The notes beneath the pieces were generated by a model. That model did no database searches. It was not told the DNA's origin and was given only the letters and a program-made list of their open reading frames with translations. DNA of 49,987 nt from Sphaeroforma sirkka. Its lineage: Eukaryota > Opisthokonta > Ichthyosporea > Ichthyophonida. Positions 42,222-49,987 of the stretch are shown here, in pieces. The translations under genes were made by a program, and so were the position numbers. The stretch covers positions 1 through 49,987 of the forward strand of contig LUCW03002000.1 in the NCBI GenBank assembly GCA_001586965.3, written 5' to 3'. Position 1 is the stretch's first letter. Each line of letters starts with the position of its first letter.

Positions 42222-43436
42222 ACTATAGTATTTGTATAGCTGCTGTTAATCGTTAATTCTGATCGCAATCTCTCGTGATCTTCTGGGTATGAATTGTACC
42301 TGATTGAAGTCGGCTTTGTTGTTTATGTGATTGCTTGATCTGGTTGATCATATGATGTTGTTGTGCGTGTATATCATAGCTATAGCTGATGTTTGTTTCT
42401 TAGTCATGTGACCTTGAATTCTGTTGTCAATATCTTTTGATCCTTTTTAGCATGAATTATACCTGATCAGAATGGTTAAAGTCCTTTACTCTGGTTGCAC
42501 AACTGTTGTGTGACAATTCTATATTGTGTGTGTCTGACATGTGCGTGACGGTGTCCTGGTTGTGTGCCTGTTTCGCTTGTACGCGATTTCTGATTTCCAT
42601 CAGATGTGTGTATTAATTATATGTAAATCAGGTGTGTTAACTCCTTTCCGTTGTGTGGACTCGTTGAATATGACTTTAGACTATTATGTTTTACTCAATA
42701 AGACTCGCTCTGTTATTTTGTTTATATTTTGGCTCATTCCCCATATAAATCTTATTTCAGTGCTAGTGCCCTTGATCTGATTGTTTGGGGTGTGCCCTTA
42801 TGAACGATTGAGATTTCGGCCTTCTATTTGTTAGGCTATGACTCTAGACTTATTTGTTCGTCATAAATCTATGTGCTCTTCACCAGTGCTTATTTGCACT
42901 TTGTCACGTACTCCTCTATTTGCATGACTGTAATGTCTATGAAAGTTTTGTACTTCTGATTTAGTCCTTCTTGCTGATGTGTGCCTTTCGTGTTTCGTTA
43001 ATCTATATGCACTTGTCTTGCTTTATGCTAATGAGGTTCTTTGTATTTGATGATGTTAAGCTTTAAGACATTCCTCACCTAAGCACCTTCTTTTTAAGTA
43101 TATTCAATGTCCACATGTCGCTACTCTGTACCAACTGTGACCATGTTACTTTGTGTACTGTTGTATATCTCTTTGTATAGAGAGTTCTATCGTTGAGGGG
43201 TAGTGTCTTTTCTGAGTTCTGACGTCAGTATGTTTTTGTTTGTTTAAAAAACCCCAATATTGATACTTTCATCGATGTGACAGCTTATTATTTTTAGCTA
43301 GCTCACCCCTTTTGTTTCACCTTACCCTTGACACTTATCTGTCCCTTTCCCTATTCTCGACTGTCTCACGCTGTAACACGATACGATCCTCGTAGCTGAG
43401 AGCCTCACACGGTACACGATTTTTTTCCTTGGTAGA
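42222..43436. other. T-rich unassigned sequence
   Basis: A diverged duplication of about 80 bp is visible (around 42262 and 42435, both with ATGAATT and ACCTGAT). The style, pyrimidine-rich on the plus strand, resembles the leader of element D, but I find no alignable segment. An open frame at 42541-42780 encodes only a hydrophobic T-rich translation and is not called. Confidence 0.4.
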
Positions 43437-43834
43437 CTAAGAACAAGGGTTCTTCACTTCCTCGACTGTCCTCTTGCTGCCAACCCTGCCAACCCTCTGT
43501 GGTTGGACTCGTTCTGCGTGTTCCCTTACGTGGTGGCTAGAGTCTTCTTGGTTAATTTGTTGGGGCCTCATCTCGTCTCGTCTTATCTCTTTATTTGACT
43601 TTTGATACTGTGTGGTTTCTTCCACTGTGGTGTCAGATCCAAGTTTAGCTACAACTGATAGTTGAATTGGTGGATCTGTGCCGCATCAGCAGTTAGTGTT
43701 GTACACTTTTTAGCGGCAAACTTGTACGAATCCCAGATTTTTATGAACTTCGATATCGGTCGTTTGCGCCGACAGGTAAAAACTGCTAGTGCCTGAGCTC
43801 TCCCAGAATGGTGACGAGTTTGAAACTGGACCAT
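43437..43834 (-). CDS. Two adjacent hypothetical frames, possibly one broken ORF
   Basis: The frames 43649-43834 and 43437-43625 lie on the same strand, separated by a stop or frameshift near 43640. The first encodes a basic peptide with CRRKRPISKFIKIW. The second is polar and rich in Gln, Glu and Arg, like the end of a retroelement gag N-terminal region. No diagnostic motif is present, so this is weak evidence for a gene. Confidence 0.25.
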
Positions 43835-45046
43835 TGTAAGAATGTTCGTTTAGAAGGAGGTATAAAGGATAATTACCTAAAATAAACGAACAGCTAACCG
43901 TGGGGAAAAAAAAGAAAAAACAGTAAAAAACCCCTGGTTATGTAGTAATTTCAGTAGTTAGACCTTAGGTATAGTATACTGTACACTTAAGTTTACTATC
44001 GGAAAACTATTGTAGATATTTGCTACCTAAACTACTAGTGTACAAAAGGACCCTACTATAGTTGGTACTTCACTATAAGTCTAAGTTGGACCGTGTCAGG
44101 TTCGAGTCCATGTGTCCTTGGCCTGGACCTGGGGCCTCCGGACCTGGGATATTTCCTAGCGTTGACATTGTTGCCGGATTATACGGTCCTCATACAAGGG
44201 ACAGAACAGTCCCAATGTATAGGCGCAGGGGCAGGCCGTTCAGCCTTGTTAGTGTCATATAGTGTTGGTACCACATACGTATTTATATACTAAAAGTGCT
44301 CACTCCAGAATATTTTGCTCAAGAGATGGATTTTAGTTTTTGTTTTAATAAATCCTTTTCTTATTTGAAAATGCAGGCTGTTATTTGCACACCAGTACCA
44401 GTATTTTTATATTTTTATATTTTTGTATTTTTAACACCCCATCCATAGACTAAGGGGACTCGATTTTAGAGAACCAAACCTAATTCATTATATCCGGTTT
44501 TGGATACAATCCCAATTTTATTTTCTAGACTTTTTTCTAAAAAAAACATTTCCAAAGAATTTGCGAAGGAGCCAAGTTGATAGCTCTACTGGTTCATACA
44601 GTTATGTATCGATTTATGAACAGGATTGTGCACTTTTCGACCATGTTAAATCTAGGATTTCCAGGCCGCGTAATAGCAGTTTGAACCTCCTAAGGGTTCT
44701 AATATATAATGAATACAAGTACTATTAGTTCAGAAATCATCATTGTGGTATAAAAGGCTTATTATGCTTGCTCAAAATCACCATTTGCGTGCATGCGTGT
44801 CCATCAATGACATCAATTTGGTGTGCATATTCAATTATAAGTTTTGATACGATTTTCAGACCTTCGCTATACCTATATAAGCATAATTAAACCATAATAA
44901 TGTTATTGTAATCGTTTGTAGGTGAATAACTAGTGAGTTTTGGCAAAAAGTTCAGGAAATGAGATTCATCGAGCAATCTATGGCATGGCACATGAAATGA
45001 CGTAAACACACTTTTCTCGATTTTAGCAGCTGTAGCTTGCACTACG
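43835..45046. other. Intergenic, no gene seen
   Basis: AT-rich sequence with a GC-rich patch at about 44095-44160. A GGTTCGAGTCC motif at about 44099 resembles a tRNA B box, but no cloverleaf can be formed around it. Confidence 0.4.
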
Positions 45047-45088
45047 GTTTTAGGTTTTAGGGTTTTTTAGGGTTTTACCCCTAAACCC
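45047..45088. repeat. Head-to-head telomere-like repeats
   Basis: TTTTAGG-type units run to about 45076 and are followed without a spacer by ACCCCTAAACCC, the opposite strand of the same repeat. A further TTTTAGGGTTT is at 45120-45130. Confidence 0.8.
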
Positions 45089-45405
45089 TTTTGTACCACG
45101 ACTTTGGCGCCTTCACAGATTTTAGGGTTTCAAATATGCTAAAAAAGTATTAAGAATAAATTGAAGTCAGATTTAGTAAATCGAGAACGCTTCTTTATTT
45201 TGGCCTCATTTCCCCATATTATTTTTTTTTCACGACGGACCTTTATTTTCGTCTCGAAACGTAAATCTCGGTCCAGTAGAACACCAGCGTAGAACTGAAT
45301 GCCACTTTCAAAAAAAAACCCACAGACCCCACCAAAACGTTGACTTGAAATTTGGATTTTAAATTGAAAAAAATATATAAAAATCCAGTAGGGAGTCTGG
45401 GGATC

Positions 45406-45560
45406 CACAGTCCCACAGTCCCACAGTCCCACAGTCCCACCCACAGTCCCACAGTCCCACAGTCCCACAGTCCCACAGTCCCACAGTCCCACAGTCCCAC
45501 AGTCACAGTCCCACAGTCCCACAGTCCCACAGTCCCACAGTCCCACAGTCCCACAGTCCC
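45406..45560. repeat. 8-bp minisatellite (CCCACAGT)n
   Basis: About 19 units with two partial ones. It is open on the plus strand and, because 24 bp equals eight codons, encodes a repeating SPTVPQSH peptide fused in frame to the LINE ORF1 downstream. Confidence 0.95.
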
Positions 45561-45573
45561 TCATTCGCGAAAG

Positions 45574-46535
45574 ATGACGGGCCAGCCGTTCGTCCTCAAC
45601 GACTCCTTACCCAATGATCAATGTAAATTGGACATACAAATATCGATCACAAACCTCTCTGCCCAGGCCAGTACTTTACAGGCAAATCTCAATCAAATTT
45701 TGGGACCGGCTCTAACAACCCGGAACAATGATGGGCCCATCTCCAAGGAGCCTTTGACTGATCACCAATGGAAATCAACCATACACCAAATGCTCACTAA
45801 CCTCTGTGCGAAAACAACCAACCTTGAATCCGAACTCCGGGACCTTAAATCCCAAACCCGTGCACCTATAGATAAAGACACACCCGACACTTTCCGATTT
45901 GGCTCCACAAGCCCGCCTGCTCCACCTGCAAAAAGACCGCGGTCACAGGCGCCCAATAGCAGCAGTGAGCCTCCCAGCTACCGCTCAAAAGTGGACAAAC
46001 CTGCAAAACCGAGCCCTAAAAACCGCCCGACCCCACCAGCTTCTCAGTCCCAACCGCAGCCGCCAGTACCCGAACACCTTTTGACGAAAGTGGTGGGCCG
46101 CCCGATGCCGGACAAAACTCTTCATGAAATGGATGACATAACTCCGGTATGGCTCTTCTTCCGAGCAATTTTTCCTAACGGCAAGCCCCATCCCAATCAG
46201 TATTCGAAAAATACTGGCATGCCCAACCAGTCCTCAATCGCCACCACTTTCTCTGGCATCTTCTGTCTAAATCGGTATCTCAGCCAAATCGCCGCGGAAG
46301 CTCCACCAGTTTCATCCGCCTTTGTGTTCCTAGCGACGCTGTCGCCCAGGTGAAACGACATGCACCACTTATGTGGAAATGGCAGCTTGATGAAAACATC
46401 GACCCCCGCTCCCAACAACATCCCGACGTTACGAAAGCAGCTTTAATCCATGATCTCCGCACCAAGCGGGAGGCCCGCTGCACACATGAACGGGCGCCAA
46501 AAAAATTCTTGCCCGCAGCATGGATGCACTACTGA
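45574..46535 (+). pseudogene. LINE ORF1-like protein
   Basis: The start is taken as the ATG at 45574 (MTGQPFVLNDSLP), although the open frame extends back through the minisatellite to 45352. Heptad-like helices (about 45630-45700 and 45780-45850) are followed by a Pro/Ser/Lys-rich hinge and a globular part with VWLFFRAIFPNGK. A frameshift near 46290 moves the chain to the 46350-46535 frame (VKRHAPLMWKWQ, KREARCTHERAP). This layout, coiled coil, hinge and C-terminal domain, is that of ORF1 RNA-binding proteins of LINEs. No zinc knuckle is seen. Confidence 0.55.
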
Positions 46536-46863
46536 GCCCACTTGTCAACTCCACTAACACAGACATCTTCAATCTACCGCGGATCGTCTCCAGAAGGCTT
46601 ACCAAGCAAAGCATGATGCAAACCTCTTCTCACCTAACCCGCGAATCCCGGCAAACGCTAAAGAATCAGCGCGTGCGAAACCCAGATGACTTCATATACC
46701 AACGATCTTCCCGATACAATCATCTGACACGATGGATAGCAATAAGCAGCCTCAGCTTTTCACGATGGACTCTTCGACGACAGGCAATGATATAGAAATG
46801 GCTGACATCGTTAAAGAAGAGAGCCCAGTAGTATTGATCGATGATGAACAATGTTAGGGACCA

Positions 46864-47540
46864 ATGAGGATGACGCTCTTCAACCCACAAGGACTCAACA
46901 TGGACAACGCAGCACATGCAGATAAGTGTTTGAACGTTATATCGATTTTAAGTCAGGTTGATGTTATGTGTGTGGTTGAAACCTGGCATAACACCACATT
47001 TCTTAATCATATACGCTCGAACACACGCTATCATATACTACATCACACTACACGGCATAATATCTTACACCCTTCACACTGTGGTATTGGTATCTTTTCA
47101 AAGCACCACCCATCAAATTTTCAACTTGTACACTCTTCACCGTACGCGGTGTTCTTTGTGTGCTTTGGCGTTCGTATGGCCGTGTTCTACTTTCCACTCA
47201 AATCACATACTGAAGAAGACGTCAGGCGATACATGAATCCCCCCCGGAGATTGGCGGTTTCCAACCAGATGTCGTGCGGGAGATTTCAACTTCAAAGCCC
47301 GGAAGTATGGCCACGCATCTACAAATCACGGACTACGTATGAAAACGATTGAGACTACTCTGCGTAATACGTGGCACTTGGACTACCTCTATGCTGGCGG
47401 CTCAACTGGTACAGAACATGCGTATCATCGACCTACCACCCCCGCCTCCTCCAGACTTATAAGCTGACGGACTACGGTATATGTGGTGACCACATCTTTG
47501 GACTCGATCTCCAGATACTTCCCACGAATCAAATCCATCG
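46864..47540 (+). pseudogene. LINE endonuclease domain (exo-endo-phosphatase fold)
   Basis: The first frame has FNPQGLN, DVMCVVETWHN with the catalytic Glu, GIGIFSKHHP and AVFFVCFGVRMAVFYFPL. After a frameshift near 47240 the chain continues with GDFNFKARKYG (Asp and Asn of the active site), NTWHLDYLY and, after another shift, GDHIFGL in place of the usual SDHxPL. This domain nicks target DNA to prime reverse transcription. The gap between ORF1 and this frame (46536-46863) holds only short frames. Confidence 0.75.
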
Positions 47541-48960
47541 GCCCCAACAATTGCCAGCAATGCCGCCGCCTCCGGACTAACGCCTTTTCTCCCATGGATA
47601 TAATTAATATCGCCATCGACTGTATCACCTACGCAACAAATTCCGCGCGCGACTATTCCAAGCCGAAATCCAGGCGCATCAGAACTTACTACGGTCGTAT
47701 TCACTTTATATGGACCAGCGGAAGAGCTGCTACGGATCCTCGACCGCATCTGGCGCTATGCCACTAACCCACAAATCTTTGGATGGTTCTATTATGACTT
47801 AAACAGACCCTAGGTTCAGCGGCTGCCAAACCACTCATTCCGCCCACGTCTAACCGCCCAAAGCAATGCTCAAATGTTCAAAGATATTGCGTACCAACGA
47901 CGGTTTCCGCGCCAACCCTGCATACCGGGTACCGATTATACAGGCGCTACCCTCGCTGGCTACTTTGAAGCCCTATTCAATTCTACACAAACCCGTACGT
48001 GGTTCCACCGGATACCGAACCCTCTCCAGATGTCACTTCCACCATATACTCCGCGACGATGTAATGGAGGCAATACTTTACGCTATCCCAATAAAGGACC
48101 TGGCCCTGACGGAATCCACATCTTTCTCCTGAAGGCCGCAGTGGAGTGCTCTACCAAACGCGGACATTAGGACGCCCCGACGCCAATAGCCCACTGATTA
48201 AACTACTTGCCGAAGCATTCACTGAGCTACTGAAGGCGGGTACCTTCTCTGCAGCCCTGAACTGCAGCCTCCTGACAGCGCACCCAAAGAAAGCCGATGC
48301 AGATACCACCTCCCGCCGAATTCCGCCTCATCACGCTTACGCAAATAGTCAGACGCATATTTGAAAAATGCTTTCTTAATCTGATTACGAGACCACCCCG
48401 GCTCTGCTACCCATGCTAGCCAAGCTGTTTTCAAATCACGGTACTTCTGTCATACCCAAGCACTTGCCGCCATGGAATCTGAGACACAGTCAGAAGAGTT
48501 GCGGCATTGTCACTGGATATCGCCTCTTTCCGCGCTTATGGCTTTCGTGAAGCTTCGGCTGGCGACACCCCTGCAATCGACTGATCTAGCGCCTGAACAT
48601 TCATCCTATTTCCACGGCAACATATGGGCCGAATACATTGTACCTGGGTGGGCTCACCTGTATGGAAGGATGCGTTGGACCCCTGTTTGAGGCCTTTAAC
48701 TCAGCACTCATCCAAGTAGCAGTAAATCAAATCACGGGCACTTCTGTCACCCTCGGTTTCCCCAGGCGATCAAACCGCCCATTTCCACTTTCGCGGTCTC
48801 CTTCCTGCGCGTATGACCGTTCGCGCGGATCACCTCGAGGTTGCCTGGGAGTACAGCTCGACTCAATGGCCCGGCACAACTACTCCTACCCCTCTGACGC
48901 AACCAACCCGCCTGAGCCTTAAGACAAACCATCACGGCGCTTCCTGTACAGTATCTATGC
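47541..48960 (+). pseudogene. LINE reverse transcriptase
   Basis: A linker leads to NKGPGPDGIH (about 48088-48117), the conserved start of LINE RT. It continues in shifting frames with AHPKKADADT, RLITLTQIVRRIFEKCF (about 48320-48375), and then GLTCMEGCVGPLF (about 48650-48685), equivalent to GxPQGSxLSPLLF. The catalytic FADD box is not intact; GDQTAHF (about 48767) is the likely relic. Numerous stops and frameshifts make this a fossil. Confidence 0.7.
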
Positions 48961-49880
48961 TCATCTGAAAACTGTACACAAACCACGTGCGGGCGGCCAC
49001 CCGACCATGTAGCCCTGGCGCCAACGCTGTGGCAACATCAGGAAGAATCAACAAAACGTTGGCCCAACAAGGAGATCGCGGCAATGGCCCGGTGCCAATA
49101 CTACTACCAACTGGTTGCGGGTAAACCGCCAACTCAAACTGAGACACAGGCCAGACACGATACAGCTTCAAATGTTACAGAGTCTACACCAATCCGGCTC
49201 TGTGCTATGATTGTAACGAATACGTACATGTTCACATTGCTCGATCTACCGCAACGACGGCTGTTCTGCCCTTGGTTCTGCCCGGTAGCCAAAAGCACCA
49301 CTACCAGCCACTTTACCTGCATCCAACAACTGATTTCGATGTATCTAGGTAGGGTCTAAAACTGCCGCCCATTGGCCCTGACCTCCTCCAGCAATTACAG
49401 GAGTGCCACGACTTCCACGGTATCTGGACCTCCACGAACACCTTGGATATTTTCTCCAGCACCCTCACCCGTCCCTGACACATCAACAGATGTTCCCCAT
49501 ACCCCGGCTAATGTTCAAACCAAATCATCGCGCTTGTTGGTTCCGCCTATGATACTTCGATCCAGGCCAGCCAACACATACCGAATTCATCCATGGTCTG
49601 GAGCGGCATTGGCTTACCCCCATCCTCGCTCCTCGACCGGATTATGACGTGTAACCTGGTCCTTCTCGGTATTTCATACTCTGTACTAACCCATTCCGCG
49701 GCACTACACGGCGCAGACCTGATCGGTACCAGGTGGGTACTCTACTTAATAGGTCAGCAAGCGAAATATATGGAACATTCGATAGCAACAGTGTTTTGTC
49801 AACACCGGCCCGAATTGACTCAGCGCATATCTTCCATTGTCGACTCACTTGGCCCAAGCTTCAAACGGTAATTTACTGAC
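48961..49880 (+). pseudogene. LINE C-terminal region
   Basis: Frames here include CYDCNEYVHVH (about 49200-49235) and CHDFHGIW (about 49400), Cys/His groups such as follow RT in many LINEs. The assignment rests on position and spacing only. The frames 49372-49647 and 49593-49871 may be parts of the same chain. Confidence 0.35.
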
Positions 49881-49987
49881 CACTTCTTCCCATTAATCTT
49901 TCCTGGACCACTAAAGCGACTATGAGAGCCATACCATATGTTCATACATTGTAACATACATACATTATAACTTGTCATTTTTGAAAT
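49881..49987. other. AT-rich tail at window end
   Basis: No gene. Possible 3' end of the LINE, with imperfect CATA units before the window is cut. Confidence 0.4.

Larger units (their letters stand above)
45574..49987 (+). mobile_element. Decayed EN-RT LINE retrotransposon
   Basis: ORF1-like sequence, an endonuclease and a reverse transcriptase lie in order on the plus strand with many frameshifts. The clade is not assigned. The 3' end is not recognised inside the window; a few CATACATA units occur at about 49950-49965. Confidence 0.75.

Noticed and set aside
42541..42780. Hydrophobic 79-codon frame as a membrane protein
   Set aside because: The hydrophobicity follows from T-rich sequence; no signal, no homologous pattern and no neighbouring exon.
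44090..44115. Possible tRNA from a GGTTCGAGTCC B-box motif
   Set aside because: No matching A box, acceptor stem or anticodon arm can be placed around it.

Overview
This is a eukaryotic chromosome segment dominated by transposable elements. It contains one intact host gene, a Ras-family small GTPase in four exons (23666-26069, + strand). The rest is retrotransposons inserted into one another, very long microsatellites, minisatellites and islands of degenerate TTT(T)AGGG telomere-like repeat. Spliceosomal introns, a CAAX GTPase, chromodomain Ty3 elements, a copia element and an EN-RT LINE exclude bacteria. A unicellular relative of animals such as an ichthyosporean would fit, but the species cannot be named from this sequence.

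Layout. 513-5600: copy A (+), a decayed Ty3/gypsy element. 5601-7109: a rearranged zone with a 76-bp piece of element C, a full LTR and an inverted tandem array of LTR-derived repeats. 7110-7543 and 16610-17244: two halves of the gag of element F (-), split by element D. 7544-16609: element D (-), a chromodomain Ty3/gypsy element with almost identical LTRs and an AATT target duplication. 18241-22560: about 4.3 kb of microsatellite around a unique island with a 63-codon ORF. 23666-26069: the Ras gene. About 27100-30085: a decayed Ty1/copia pol (-), interrupted by a 467-bp LTR-like repeat. 30092-30674 and 38328-40134: element C (+), a relative of D, split by copy B (30675-38323, -), which is the same family as copy A and has a GATC target duplication. 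40135-40188: telomere-like repeats directly after the truncated C integrase. 40764-41743: a 22-bp minisatellite. 41744-42221: a second copy of the LTR-like repeat. 45406-45560: an 8-bp minisatellite leading into a decayed LINE (+, 45574 to the window end).

The most interesting feature is a Dam-like (phage-type N6-adenine methyltransferase) domain in the Ty3 pol polyproteins, between RNase H and integrase. In D it keeps an NPPW motif; in A and B the motif is NPPC; in C most of it is deleted. Both Ty3 families also separate gag from pol by an in-frame UGA rather than a frameshift. Many apparent frameshifts are short indels, and an 838-bp tandem duplication in D differs between copies only by indels at the places I compared, so part of the apparent decay may be consensus error.
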